Shown here piece by piece: positions 33,973 to 43,339 of a DNA stretch of 64,000 nucleotides. The notes beneath the pieces were generated by a model. That model had not been told where the DNA came from. It was given only the letters and a program-made list of their open reading frames with translations, and did not search any database. This DNA is from Ktedonobacter racemifer DSM 44963. Its GTDB lineage: Bacteria > Chloroflexota > Ktedonobacteria > Ktedonobacterales > Ktedonobacteraceae. The position numbers and the translations under genes were made by a program. Position 1 is the first letter of the stretch. Each line of letters opens with the position of its first letter. The stretch is taken from contig NZ_ADVG01000001.1 of the NCBI RefSeq assembly GCF_000178855.1, positions 3,075,481 to 3,139,480 of the forward strand, in the 5' to 3' direction.

Positions 33973-36660
33973 TCACGTGAGTTGGGGTAACTGGACCGTG
34001 TCGGGCTTGGCAAGCACCTGGAAACCACGTCCCCGGGATTCCTCTTGCGCCTCCCGTATCCCCACCACAATCACGCTCACGTTGTCATCGCCGCCCTCAC
34101 GCAAGGCGGCCTGAACCAGGGCATCCGCGATGTCCTGCACATCCTTCTGTGACTGTTTGATCATGTGCTCGATTTGTGGATCACGGACCATATCCCAGAG
34201 TCCATCGGAGCAGAGCAGCAACAGGTCACCATCGTGTACCTGCTCTTCAAAGGCATCAATCTCAATGGCGGTCTTCTCGCCAAGGCTACGATAAATCTGG
34301 TTGCGTTTGGGATGAGTATAGATATCATCTGGCTGGATAATACCAGCCTCGACCAGGCTTGCCACGACCGAGTGATCATTGGTCACTTTGCGCAACTGCT
34401 CACCCTGGCGGTAGAGATAGGTGCGACTATCACCGACATTGGTCACATAGGCGGTGTCAGCCACGATGAAGGCCGCGGTCATCGTGGTTCCCATGTCGGC
34501 ATGCAGCTCCATATTATGCTGGTGTACCGCCTGGTTGGCCTGCTGCACACCATCCACCAGGAGGCGCACCAGGCCCTCGCGTGGCAGATCGTTCTCCGGC
34601 CGTAGATTGGGAACCATAAAGTTTACGATGGTCTGGATAGCCAGGCGGCTGGCATCGCGTCCCGCGGCATGCCCCCCCATGCCATCGGCCACCACAAAGA
34701 GGCCAAACGGCAGAACCTCACCATAGACACGACATACCCCCCTGGCCGCAAAGAAGCTGTCCTCATTTGGCTTGTGCTTTCGCTTAATACCAGGATCAGT
34801 ATGCGTCCCCACAAGGTAGTGAATGGGTTGGCTGGGTTTATGCCCGGGTTCCGTCCTCTCGGAATCACCTGCCGCGGAAACCTTGGATACCGGGGCCTTC
34901 GCCTCCTCAGGTTCGGGCGTAAACTCAACGGTTGGCAGGTCAGCGATAGAGGGGAAGGGAACGGCTCCCGCGACTGGGGCCGCGTTTTTTTGCTGGTCGC
35001 GCAAATACTGTGATGGTATACGCAAATTCAGACCAGAGGCCGAAGGCGAGAGAGGGCAACGGCAATGATGGCAGAAATTATCGCCCTTTGACACCGGGGA
35101 TTTACAATTGGGACAGACCAGTTGCACGGCCTGCATCGAGGGCGCGGTATTATTCACCACGGTCGGCTGATCGGTTGGCGTCACGATATTGCCCGCCGCT
35201 GCTGGCGAGACTTCCGCCGCGACAGGTACGGGAGAGTACGTGGCCCCCGCATCTTCATCTCTGGCGATAGGCATGGTCTTATGCTCCCAGGCGGGGAGCT
35301 GCTGGCGCAGCTTCTCCTCCTCCTCCGAAATACGCGAGGCCTCAACTGAGGCGTTACGCTCGGCCTCTTCCAGTAGCCTGCGTTGTCGCTTACGCTGCAC
35401 ACGCTTACGACCAAAAGAGACGCTGGTCAGAATAAGCAGAATAATGAGCACAGCCAGGACAGCAATCACAAGTGGCAAAATCGGGACCGGGATGCCCGCA
35501 ACGGTGATACTCACGCTGGTTGCCTGGGTACTACTGGTAGATTGTTTATTCACATTCAATGCCTCGCTTGCCTTCTGCTCAAATAGATGCGCGCCTGTGA
35601 AATCCGTGTTGGCGAGCAATGCCTTATGAAAGAAATCCTCGGCCCGTCTATAGTCGGGAGGCTGTCGATAATAATTTGCGATTCCTTGCGCCCAATTCAT
35701 ATGTACATCATTCTCAAGACTTCTATTTATATCCAACACATGCGTCGTTCCTGTAGGTGGCACCTTCTGCAAAGCCGCCACTAACTCGGTTCTCTCTATC
35801 ACCTGGTTCTTGAGACGCAGTTGTACTAAGGCCCCGCTTTTATCCAGGAGTGGCGTTCCTGGTTCGAGCGCCGCATTCGCGGGCAGAAGCGCAGGTGAGA
35901 GATATTGCGCAGCTTGCGACTCCTTCGCATTCACTGGCGGTAGAGCCTGGCTGGTCGGACTGCTCGTGGTCAGACCAAGCGAGGCTGGTTGGATAGCATT
36001 TGTTTGTGCCATATCTACATATGGATATAGTTTATTGGAATTAAAGGAAAATACGACCGGGCTATCCTGTACACAGCTCTCGCTCTCATCCAGGCAAAAG
36101 GTATTCAGGGCAACACTGTTCTGAGCATCGGACTCGTACGCGACAACCGGTTGCGCATCGCTGTTATAGAGATTACTAAAATAGACTTTTAACGTGACGA
36201 GGCGTCCACCACCTGCTGCCTGACAACCTGAGCCACTTTTGCTTACGACGCTGCTATCCGTCAGCACCCAGGTATTCTGATTCGCGAAACTAGCATCTGG
36301 AAAGCGCTGGCTCAGCTCGGCAGCCGACCAGCTTGCAATAATCGTGCCCAGGCCAGTACAGGTATAAAAGAGCTGATTGCGCACGCCCAGCGATCCCAGG
36401 GGCAGGGACGATGCCGAGTGCTCAGGTTGCGCGCTCGTCTCTGATGCGATCTCATACGTAGCAAGCAAACGCACAACCGCTGTTCCGGCGCGTGCGACCT
36501 CCTGGCTGGGATCGTTCGCTCGCCCCGCCCTCGACATGGCAAATGCTCCTGTTGTAGAGACCAGCAACCACTGCAATGCCAACACAAGGGCAAGCAGACC
36601 ATATATGGCCGCCTGCCACCAACATCCTTGTCCCCGTGAGGGTTCACCTTGCCTACGCAT
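33973..36660 (-). CDS. membrane-anchored PP2C-type Ser/Thr phosphatase with zinc ribbon
   Basis: 895 residues. An N-terminal membrane helix (AIYGLLALVLALQWLLV) and a long external part end in a TPR-like stretch (ANYYRQPPDYRRAEDFFHKA). A second membrane helix follows (LPLVIAVLAVLIILLILTSV), then a coiled Arg/Glu region, a zinc ribbon (CPNC...CHHC), and a C-terminal PP2C domain. PP2C metal residues are visible in KPNEDSFFA, VVADGMGGHAAG, NVGDSRTYLY, LCSDGLWDM and GGDDNVSVIVV. It would dephosphorylate Ser/Thr in the cytoplasm, coupled to an external sensor part. It lies 50 bp downstream of the kinase gene, a probable on/off pair. Confidence 0.9.
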   Translation of the reverse strand: MRRQGEPSRGQGCWWQAAIYGLLALVLALQWLLVSTTGAFAMSRAGRANDPSQEVARAGTAVVRLLATYEIASETSAQPEHSASSLPLGSLGVRNQLFYTCTGLGTIIASWSAAELSQRFPDASFANQNTWVLTDSSVVSKSGSGCQAAGGGRLVTLKVYFSNLYNSDAQPVVAYESDAQNSVALNTFCLDESESCVQDSPVVFSFNSNKLYPYVDMAQTNAIQPASLGLTTSSPTSQALPPVNAKESQAAQYLSPALLPANAALEPGTPLLDKSGALVQLRLKNQVIERTELVAALQKVPPTGTTHVLDINRSLENDVHMNWAQGIANYYRQPPDYRRAEDFFHKALLANTDFTGAHLFEQKASEALNVNKQSTSSTQATSVSITVAGIPVPILPLVIAVLAVLIILLILTSVSFGRKRVQRKRQRRLLEEAERNASVEASRISEEEEKLRQQLPAWEHKTMPIARDEDAGATYSPVPVAAEVSPAAAGNIVTPTDQPTVVNNTAPSMQAVQLVCPNCKSPVSKGDNFCHHCRCPLSPSASGLNLRIPSQYLRDQQKNAAPVAGAVPFPSIADLPTVEFTPEPEEAKAPVSKVSAAGDSERTEPGHKPSQPIHYLVGTHTDPGIKRKHKPNEDSFFAARGVCRVYGEVLPFGLFVVADGMGGHAAGRDASRLAIQTIVNFMVPNLRPENDLPREGLVRLLVDGVQQANQAVHQHNMELHADMGTTMTAAFIVADTAYVTNVGDSRTYLYRQGEQLRKVTNDHSVVASLVEAGIIQPDDIYTHPKRNQIYRSLGEKTAIEIDAFEEQVHDGDLLLLCSDGLWDMVRDPQIEHMIKQSQKDVQDIADALVQAALREGGDDNVSVIVVGIREAQEESRGRGFQVLAKPDTVQLPQLT

Positions 36661-36710
36661 TTGACATTACCTCTTTATGCCGAATATGCAGAGCGAACGC
36701 GGATCCACGT

Positions 36711-38525
36711 TTACCTACCCATGCGCATACGCAAGCGCTGGCGCATTTGCTGGACGGCTGGAGTGACACCTGGGGAACGCAAGACGTGTTCGCATTCACG
36801 CAAGGCATCGTCCAGGCGGTTCTCATTCTCGTACACCTGGCTCAACTGGAAGCGCGTCGCATAGTCGCTGGGATTCAGAAAGAGCAACTGCACAAAGGCT
36901 TCTTCAGCCAGGTTGTAGCGCCTCAAGTAAAAGGCCAGATTTCCCAGGGTTTGCGCAAAGACTACCAGCATTTGTGACTGGTTGGGAAGGCTCTTCGCCA
37001 GCTTGAACGCTTCATGATACTCAGACACGGCCCCGTCAAGTTGGCGTGTCTTCTCGTAGCACTGTCCAAGACGAAAATGAGTTTCAGGGTCCTGGGCGTT
37101 TAGCTTGAGCGACTCGACATACTCGGGAATGGCTTGCGTGGGCATGGGGCGCAGATAGAGCCAGACATCACCCAGCAGTTTATGGGTCTCGGTATCAGCA
37201 GGGTTTAACTCAAGCGAGCGCCTGTAGGCCTGAATCGCCTGATCAATCTGTGCTGGGCGCCGACGCGCGAACACCTGCCCGAAGAGTTTATGTACCAGGG
37301 CATTGTTTGGCTCTCTGCCATAGGCAAACTGTACGGCCCCATAGGCATCTTCAGTGCGCCCAGCAGCCAGGTGGCGGAGCGCATCTGCGATGTACGTTCC
37401 GGCGGGACCCGTCATGCCGGCATTAGGCGTGGATTGCTGAGGAGGAAAAGCGCTCGATCCAGCCACCTGCCCAGGCATACTATTTCCCTGTGGGCCTGAC
37501 GATCTGTTTCCGCCTGTTACGGGTCCGCCAGAGACAGGTTCGGAGCGCATAGGAGGAACGCCTGTTACGGGAGGAAGGACCGCGGTAGCGTTGCCCATCT
37601 CCATGCCACTCTGCCAGCGCTGATCTGGCGCATAGGCCAGGGCCTTCATAATCACTTGCTCAAACCCGGGACTGATATCCGGACGCAACGAGCGCAGCGG
37701 GGGGAAGGCGAAGATTGAGGGTTTGTTATTGGCGGCGTCATGCGCGGTCAATAGGCGGTACAGGGTCGCGCCCAGAGAGTAAATATCACTCCGAGGCTCT
37801 GGCTGACCATGCAATTGCTCTGGAGGAGCGTAACCCAGGGTCATAATGATGGTCGCCTTCCCTTGAGACTGGAAGCTACGCGCAATACCGAAATCGATCA
37901 ATCTAATTTCATCGCGCCCGGTGACCATAATATTTGAGGGTTTAAGATCACGGAAAATGATAGGAGGCGTCTGCCGGTGCAGGTAGTTGAGCACATCACA
38001 CAGCTGCCTGGCCCAGATCCGTGCACGGACCTCGGTAACGCCACGCACCCCCTGTATCCCCAGCACATTCCCCTCTTTCTCCAGGACCTCCGCCAGGGTA
38101 GAGCCTTCGATAAAATCCATTACCAGGTAGTGGCGACCACGCTCAATAAAGAAGTCGCGCACACGTGGAATACAGGGATGGTTAAGGTCAAGTAGGAGTG
38201 TCGCCTCACGCGAGAACCATTCAACCGCTTGCGCGCGGTCCTTCTCATCGCTAAACTCATCAAGCATCTCTTTGACGGCGCAGGGGCGGTTGAAACGGGT
38301 ATCTATCGCGCGATACACCGCGCCCATGCCTCCCGACGCCACCAGGCGCTCAATGCGATAACGATGATCTGATAGCTCGGTTCCCGGCGCTAAACGACGG
38401 CGCGATCCTATCACTTCCCCATCAGTCGATGGCAGCACAGGCTGATTAGCAGACTCAGGCGCGGACGCTTGAGCGTTACTACCAGGCGATAGGCGATTCT
38501 GATCTGCTGAGTAACTATTATCCAT
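36711..38525 (-). CDS. Ser/Thr protein kinase with C-terminal TPR repeats
   Basis: 604 residues. Kinase domain about 55-310: glycine loop VASGGMGAVYRA, Lys85 in CAVKEM, catalytic loop FRDLKPSNIMV (Phe in place of the usual His of HRD), IDFGIARS and a Thr-rich activation segment ending GYAPPEQ. A Pro/Gly/Ser linker leads to five or six TPR units (for example AIQAYRRSLELNPADTETHK). No membrane helix is seen, so it is cytosolic, unlike many PknB kinases. The PP2C gene follows in the same transcript. HRD-to-FRD changes also occur in active bacterial kinases, so activity is likely. Confidence 0.92.
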   Translation of the reverse strand: MDNSYSADQNRLSPGSNAQASAPESANQPVLPSTDGEVIGSRRRLAPGTELSDHRYRIERLVASGGMGAVYRAIDTRFNRPCAVKEMLDEFSDEKDRAQAVEWFSREATLLLDLNHPCIPRVRDFFIERGRHYLVMDFIEGSTLAEVLEKEGNVLGIQGVRGVTEVRARIWARQLCDVLNYLHRQTPPIIFRDLKPSNIMVTGRDEIRLIDFGIARSFQSQGKATIIMTLGYAPPEQLHGQPEPRSDIYSLGATLYRLLTAHDAANNKPSIFAFPPLRSLRPDISPGFEQVIMKALAYAPDQRWQSGMEMGNATAVLPPVTGVPPMRSEPVSGGPVTGGNRSSGPQGNSMPGQVAGSSAFPPQQSTPNAGMTGPAGTYIADALRHLAAGRTEDAYGAVQFAYGREPNNALVHKLFGQVFARRRPAQIDQAIQAYRRSLELNPADTETHKLLGDVWLYLRPMPTQAIPEYVESLKLNAQDPETHFRLGQCYEKTRQLDGAVSEYHEAFKLAKSLPNQSQMLVVFAQTLGNLAFYLRRYNLAEEAFVQLLFLNPSDYATRFQLSQVYENENRLDDALRECEHVLRSPGVTPAVQQMRQRLRMRMGR

Positions 38526-38731
38526 ATATTACCGCTCTATCATATCTTTCACTTCACGGCCGAACTTCGTTGCTTCCACCCAATTGCCAAACTCCGTTTT
38601 TCTTACATCCTGATTATAGGGGGCATTATAACATATCTTCGCATTGGTGAGCAGTAGCGGACTTCATATTTATAAAGCGGAATTGCTCATATTTGAGCAC
38701 TGCTCATCTCCAAATATGGTCCACTTCTCCC

Positions 38732-38778
38732 AACCTGCCGTTCGCTCCTCACGTGGTAGAACGAACAAGCGGCAGGTT
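38732..38778. terminator. hairpin downstream of hisD
   Basis: AACCTGCCG (38732-38740) pairs with CGGCAGGTT (38770-38778), with TTCG/CGAA pairing inside. It lies 57 bp past the hisD stop in the 309-bp gap before the kinase start; there is no clear T-run. Nothing else was recognised in that gap. Confidence 0.5.
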
Positions 38779-38834
38779 TGTAGCATATGCATATGTGAGA
38801 AAACCCATCTTCTTTGGAATGCTGTCCTCAGGAC

Positions 38835-40148
38835 TCACATAGGATCGGGACGATCCGTGACCGCGTTGGCGTGTGAGGGGAAGCCCTCAAATTCGGCCAG
38901 GCGGCGGGTGGCCTCGCTCAGCGAGGCATACCCCTCCCGGGTGGCATACGCCAGTCCAGTACGCTTCAGGAAGTCAAAGACCGAGGTACAAGAAAAGGTA
39001 TGTGCAAATCCACCCGTGGGCAGAATGGCATTTGTACCCAGGCTATAGTTCCCCAGGCTGGTTGGTGTATACGCTCCCAACAAAATTTCGCCCGCGTTGT
39101 GGAGCATGGGCAGGACGGCAAATGGCTCACGGACATGCACCTCCATATGTTCAGGCGCATACTCATTGACAAAGGCAATGGCCTCTTGCTGATCCGCTAC
39201 CAGGACAATCCCGCCCGTCCCGTTCTCGCTCTCCAGCCCGGTCTGGCAGAAGGTGCGACGCGGCTCCGGCAAAGCGGCAATCTTGCCAGGCAAGAGCTCA
39301 CGCACGGCCAGTGCCAGCTCCCGACTATCCGTTACCAGCAGGCTCGAAGAATCAGGACCATGCTCTGCCTCGATGAGGAGGTCGCGCGCCACCAGTTCAG
39401 GATCGGCGCTTGCATCCGCGAGCAGGATCGCCTCGCTTGGTCCAGCGGGCAGACCCACATCGACCGTGCCATAGAGCAGGCGTTTGGCGGCCGAGACATA
39501 GGGGTTCCCCGGTCCCGTAATCTTATGCACACGTGCGATATGCTCTGTACCATAGGCCAGGGCCGCGATGGCCTGGGCACCACCTACACGATAGATCTCA
39601 TGCACACCACACAGGTCCGCCGCCACGAGCGAAGCCGGGTCAACCTGGCCATCGGGTCCAGGCGGGGTACACACGACGATGCGTGGCACGCCAGCAATAC
39701 TGGCGGGCGTCGCCAGCATATAGAGCACAGAAGGGAAGGAGCCTTTCCCGCGTGGAACATAGAGGCCTACGCTACTGATCGGCGTGATCTTCTCGCCTGC
39801 CATTACACCTGGCGCAACCTGCGTAAACCACTGCTCATGCGGCATTTGATGCTGGTGAAAGGTCCGTACATTATGAATCGCGTGTTCAATCGCGGCATAG
39901 ACGTCTTTATCAAGCAAGGTATGCGCGCGCTCGATCTCCTCGCGGCTCACACGCAAATGCTCAGGTGACAGTTGCACATGATCGAAACGAGCCATGAACT
40001 CGACCAGGGCCTCATCTCCCCGATCCCGTACCGCGTTGACAATTGGTCGCACATACTCGATAAGCTCATCAATCTTCACCTCCGAGCGCCGCAAGAGGCG
40101 CTCGCGCTGCGAAGCATCGAGCTGTGCCAGTTCATAGAAGTGGATCAT
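38835..40148 (-). CDS. hisD: histidinol dehydrogenase
   Basis: 437 residues from ATG 40148 (AAAGGAAATCG upstream); the frame extends 33 codons further without a better site. Family motifs: GLYVPRGKGSFPS, PPGPDGQVDP, YRVGGAQAIAALAYGTE, KITGPGNPYVSAAKRLLYG, PAGPSEAILLADASADP, and the zinc/His site DLLIEAEHGPDS. It catalyses the last two steps of histidine synthesis, from histidinol to histidine with NAD. No other his genes are near, so it is unlinked here. Confidence 0.96.
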   Translation of the reverse strand: MIHFYELAQLDASQRERLLRRSEVKIDELIEYVRPIVNAVRDRGDEALVEFMARFDHVQLSPEHLRVSREEIERAHTLLDKDVYAAIEHAIHNVRTFHQHQMPHEQWFTQVAPGVMAGEKITPISSVGLYVPRGKGSFPSVLYMLATPASIAGVPRIVVCTPPGPDGQVDPASLVAADLCGVHEIYRVGGAQAIAALAYGTEHIARVHKITGPGNPYVSAAKRLLYGTVDVGLPAGPSEAILLADASADPELVARDLLIEAEHGPDSSSLLVTDSRELALAVRELLPGKIAALPEPRRTFCQTGLESENGTGGIVLVADQQEAIAFVNEYAPEHMEVHVREPFAVLPMLHNAGEILLGAYTPTSLGNYSLGTNAILPTGGFAHTFSCTSVFDFLKRTGLAYATREGYASLSEATRRLAEFEGFPSHANAVTDRPDPM

Positions 40149-40211
40149 AGAATTACGATTTCCTTTTCCAGCTTTAGCTTGTTCTATTCCCAACCTTCCT
40201 CCCCAAAAATG

Positions 40212-40236
40212 AAGGGTGGCGTTACCAGCCACCCTT
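40212..40236 (-). terminator. intrinsic terminator of the MFS gene
   Basis: Minus-strand stem AAGGGTGGC / GCCACCCTT with a 7-nt loop, followed by TTCATTTTTGG; 56 bp after the MFS stop codon. Confidence 0.75.
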
Positions 40237-40291
40237 TCATAATACAAAGAAAGAGACGCACTTGTCTACGTCTATGCGCATGTTGTTGACC

Positions 40292-41803
40292 CTATTGTGC
40301 CATTCCTACCACACTATTGGCCTGTTCAGTCAGCTCCTGGGCGTCTACACGCTGGGCCTCACGAATATCTTCCGCCATCCACCTGGCACCAGATACTCCT
40401 ATCAAGCCGGCGATAAACAGGGCAGGTAGACAGGTATAGAGCAGGGACGTCGCCAGGTCATGGCCCGCCATACCAAGACGAAAATGCTCTCCTCCGGTCG
40501 GATCAAAGGACGTCGCCATAACACCTACCAGGGTCGGAGCAAAGGCGTCCCCCAGCATATGCGCAATCAAGAGCGAGAGCGCTATAGCTGAAGAGCGCAG
40601 GCGAGAGGGCACGACATCCTGGGTCGCCGCCGTACTTGGCCCGGTATAAATCGTGAGCAGGAACGCGGTGAGAATAAAGAAGATGGTAAAGAGAACGAGA
40701 TTATTTGCCAGAAGAGCGACGGCATACGCGGGTACAGACAGAAGAAAACCGATGCCACAGACCAGAACCCTGGCCCCTGCATGCCTGCGATTCAACATAT
40801 CCGAGGCATATCCTCCCACCAGCGTGCCTACAATACCCGCCAGGACGATAATTCCCCCAGAGTAGATGCCCGCCAGGCCAGATGTGAACCCAAAGGTATC
40901 TTTCTGTTGTAAATAGATGGAGAGAAAAGTGGTATTGACACCCAGTACAAAGAAGGCAAAAATCTGCATCGCGATCAACACGCTCAAGGTCTTGATCCGC
41001 AACAGCGTCCGGCTGCACACTAGCACATCCTTCATGGCTAGCCGTAATATACGCGTCCAGCCAGTCTGGCCCTCTTGTGTGCTCCCAACTTCAACAGGCA
41101 CGGCACTCTGTGATGTCTGCTGGATCTCAGGCAACACCTCGACACGCTGTGCCTCCAAAGCCAGTTCTTCCTCATCAGCCTGGTTGCGCCTTGGCTCATG
41201 CATACGCCAGGCCAGATATGCCAGGATTAAACCCGGTATACCCGTAAAGATGAAGGCCAGGCGCCAGCTCCCAATATACAGGCCCGCCACGGCTCCTCCA
41301 GCGCCCATACCAATCAGAATGCCGAAGAGCTGGGCCGTTCCCCAGGTACTCATCACACGTGAACGCTTGCTACGACTATAATAATCGCTTAAGAGTGCGG
41401 TCCCGGCAGGAAAATAGCCGGCTTCACCAATTCCAAGCAGCATACGTGCAAGAAAGAGGGTAGTAAAATTGGTCGCGAAAGCAGTCAGCGCGGTCGCTAC
41501 GCTCCAGAGCGCGATACACCAGGCGACCACATTTTTACGTTTGACCTTGTCTGCCCAGTAGCCGACAGGTAGCGCAAAAATAGTGTAAACAACGAGAAAC
41601 GCCGAGGACAGCAGTCCCGTCTGACTCAGGTCAAAATGCAGCTCTTTGGCGATAACATTGACTCCGCCATTAAAGACATAACGATCCAGATAATTCAATA
41701 AACTGATGCTGAACATAACCCAGAAGACAGAGCGGGCGCGAGTTGAGGGATTGGAGTGAGAAGCCTGGCGACCAGGATTGGTAGGCTGAGCAACTTCGCT
41801 CAT
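40292..41803 (-). CDS. MFS transporter (spinster/ACS-like)
   Basis: 503 residues from ATG 41803, which has GAGGAGGTCCCT directly upstream; a longer frame begins at 41857. Twelve predicted membrane helices in two halves, joined by a long hydrophilic loop (EPRRNQADEEELALEAQRVE...). Motif A-like sequence GYWADKVKRKNVV lies between helices 2 and 3, with LNYLDRYVFNGGVNVIAKEL at the start as in the anion/sugar-phosphate symporter-like MFS group. Substrate unknown. It stands alone with its own terminator. Confidence 0.87.
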   Translation of the reverse strand: MSEVAQPTNPGRQASHSNPSTRARSVFWVMFSISLLNYLDRYVFNGGVNVIAKELHFDLSQTGLLSSAFLVVYTIFALPVGYWADKVKRKNVVAWCIALWSVATALTAFATNFTTLFLARMLLGIGEAGYFPAGTALLSDYYSRSKRSRVMSTWGTAQLFGILIGMGAGGAVAGLYIGSWRLAFIFTGIPGLILAYLAWRMHEPRRNQADEEELALEAQRVEVLPEIQQTSQSAVPVEVGSTQEGQTGWTRILRLAMKDVLVCSRTLLRIKTLSVLIAMQIFAFFVLGVNTTFLSIYLQQKDTFGFTSGLAGIYSGGIIVLAGIVGTLVGGYASDMLNRRHAGARVLVCGIGFLLSVPAYAVALLANNLVLFTIFFILTAFLLTIYTGPSTAATQDVVPSRLRSSAIALSLLIAHMLGDAFAPTLVGVMATSFDPTGGEHFRLGMAGHDLATSLLYTCLPALFIAGLIGVSGARWMAEDIREAQRVDAQELTEQANSVVGMAQ

Positions 41804-41911
41804 AGGGACCTCCTCAGAGTGGATGGAGAGAGACACAACTTCTAGGGAGCCACACAAGTTAACTGTACGCTACCATACCATAGAATGGCATGATTGCCTA
41901 GTGGGACGACG

Positions 41912-41990
41912 ACGCTGCTAAAGCACGCGTCTTCATATAATGGTACGCAGGTTTCGTGCCATTATATGAAGACGCGTGCTTTAGCAGCGT
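41912..41990. repeat. 36-bp-arm palindrome (copy E)
   Basis: Arms at 41912-41947 and 41955-41990 (ACGCTGCTAAAGCACGCGTC...) pair along all 36 positions, one as a G-T wobble, around a 7-nt loop. It is the longest-armed hairpin in the window and the only one here that is not GC-dominated. It lies between recO (end) and the MFS start on the minus strand, so it could terminate recO. Confidence 0.85.
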
Positions 41991-42042
41991 TGGGCTATAC
42001 ATGGCTCCGCCACCCCAGCTGCCAGATATCCTTTACCCTGAA

Positions 42043-42873
42043 TTATTTGCTTTCTGGGGGGAGCGAGATCAGCATCTCCAGGAAGCTCCAGGACTTGAGT
42101 TCTCGCTCAAGATGATAGCGCAAGAGTCCATGCATAGCCATGGCGACTTCAGCGTGAAGCCGGGGATCAAGACGCAGGTGGGGCACTCGCGCCCACTCTG
42201 TCCGCTGCAAGAGGCGTAACACTTTGAGGGCATTGGGAGAAATCTTCTGCGCCCATAACTGGGAGCAATTGGGACAGAGCGCGCCACCCAGCGAGGGGGT
42301 AAAGCCGTTGACGACCGGCTCTAGCTCAGCATCGCAGTGCGCACAGGTACGCAACAGGGGTTCATAGCCAATGCAGGAAAGGAGGTAGATTTCGAAGTAA
42401 CGTAACAGAAGCATGCTGCGATCCCGCTCATGCTCAGGCTCACTTGAGTCGTCCAGGTGCTGCTGCTGCACCTTGCGCGCATCCTCATCGAGCGTTTTGA
42501 GCGCCAGGAGGAGCAGGTTATAGACATCCTCATGCTGGGTATCATCCTCGACAAAGCGATCCACCAACTCAGCAAGATAGATGGCGCAGGTGCGATACCA
42601 TATGTCATCGCCCTGGCGCAGGGCGAGAAAGGCGTCGCTGGTCTGGGCCTGGGTGATAATATGCAGGTTGCGTCCCTGAGCGATATAGAGCCGGCTCTGA
42701 CAGAGAAGTTCTAAATGTCCCGATTTACGGCTCACAGGGCGACGCACCCCCTTTGCAACGGCATGAATCTTGCCCTTGTAGGGAGTGAGTAAGGTCAGGA
42801 CGCGATCGGCCTCACCTAGATCAGAATGTTTTAAGATGATGGCATCGGTGGAGTAGGTGCGTTGTTCTCGCAT
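42043..42873 (-). CDS. recO: DNA repair protein RecO
   Basis: 276 residues. N-terminal OB-fold: STDAIILKHSDLGEADRVLT, then LLTPYKGKIHAVAKGVRRP. The C-terminal zinc finger is complete: CAHCDAE and, after GGALCPNC, the second Cys pair. RecO binds single-stranded DNA and with RecR loads RecA in gap repair. It lies just downstream of the tRNA terminator, with a start 19 nt from that hairpin; GATTCCAC precedes the ATG and the ribosome site is weak. Confidence 0.95.
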   Translation of the reverse strand: MREQRTYSTDAIILKHSDLGEADRVLTLLTPYKGKIHAVAKGVRRPVSRKSGHLELLCQSRLYIAQGRNLHIITQAQTSDAFLALRQGDDIWYRTCAIYLAELVDRFVEDDTQHEDVYNLLLLALKTLDEDARKVQQQHLDDSSEPEHERDRSMLLLRYFEIYLLSCIGYEPLLRTCAHCDAELEPVVNGFTPSLGGALCPNCSQLWAQKISPNALKVLRLLQRTEWARVPHLRLDPRLHAEVAMAMHGLLRYHLERELKSWSFLEMLISLPPESK

Positions 42874-42896
42874 ACTGTGGAATCCTGGGGATAAAA

Positions 42897-42926
42897 AAAA
42901 GACGTGATTACAAACTCACGTCTTTT
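42897..42926 (-). terminator. intrinsic terminator of the tRNA transcript
   Basis: On the minus strand, AAAAGACGTGA pairs with TCACGTCTTTT across 8 nt and runs into eight Ts. It lies 2 nt past the tRNA-Cys end. Confidence 0.88.
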
Positions 42927-42928
42927 GG

Positions 42929-42999
42929 AGGCGACGAGCGGATTCGAACCGCTGGTGAAGCTTTTGCAGAGCCTTGCCTTACCACTTGGCGACGTCGCC
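42929..42999 (-). tRNA. tRNA-Cys (GCA)
   Basis: 71 nt. Acceptor stem GGCGACG/CGTCGCC, anticodon GCA in CTCTGCAAAAG, T-loop GGTTCGAATCC. CCA is not encoded (T73 then CC). Cotranscribed after tRNA-Gly. Confidence 0.96.
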
Positions 43000-43008
43000 C
43001 TAAAAAGG

Positions 43009-43083
43009 TGGAGCGGGAGACGGGATTCGAACCCGCGACATTCACCTTGGCAAGGTGACGCTCTACCACTGAGCCACTCCCGC
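43009..43083 (-). tRNA. tRNA-Gly (GCC)
   Basis: 72 nt plus an encoded CCA (43009-43011). Acceptor GCGGGAG/CTCCCGC, anticodon GCC in CCTTGCCAAGG, T-loop GGTTCGAATCC. It is 9 nt upstream of tRNA-Cys. Confidence 0.97.
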
Positions 43084-43241
43084 ATGTCTTTGGAGATCAC
43101 TTCGCTGGTTACTTTCGTAACTTTTCGGTCACCCCCGACTGCGCTTATAAGATATCATACCTCCACGTCCTTGTCAACAGGTTGAGGCCTCTTTTTTTGC
43201 CTCTTCAGCTAGATCCATACTTCCCATTCTGGCGTGACTTC

Positions 43242-43330
43242 TCGCGCCTGCGGCGCTCGCTCAATATAAAAGGGATGTGCTCGCTACCCCGCGAGCCTGC
43301 GGCTCGCGGGGTAGCGAGCACATCCCTTTT
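43242..43330. repeat. composite palindrome (copy F)
   Basis: Motif TCGCGCCTGCGGCGCTC (43242-43258), then perfect 30-bp arms at 43268-43297 and 43301-43330 (AAAAGGGATGTGCTCGCTAC...) around the loop TGC. It lies 9 bp past the stop of the 43340 gene, so it may also act as its terminator. Confidence 0.88.
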
Positions 43331-43339
43331 AGCAAGATC

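Noticed and set aside
39000..39968. A 322-codon plus-strand frame opposite hisD
   Set aside because: Long, but fully antisense to hisD with all its motifs; product-like features are absent.
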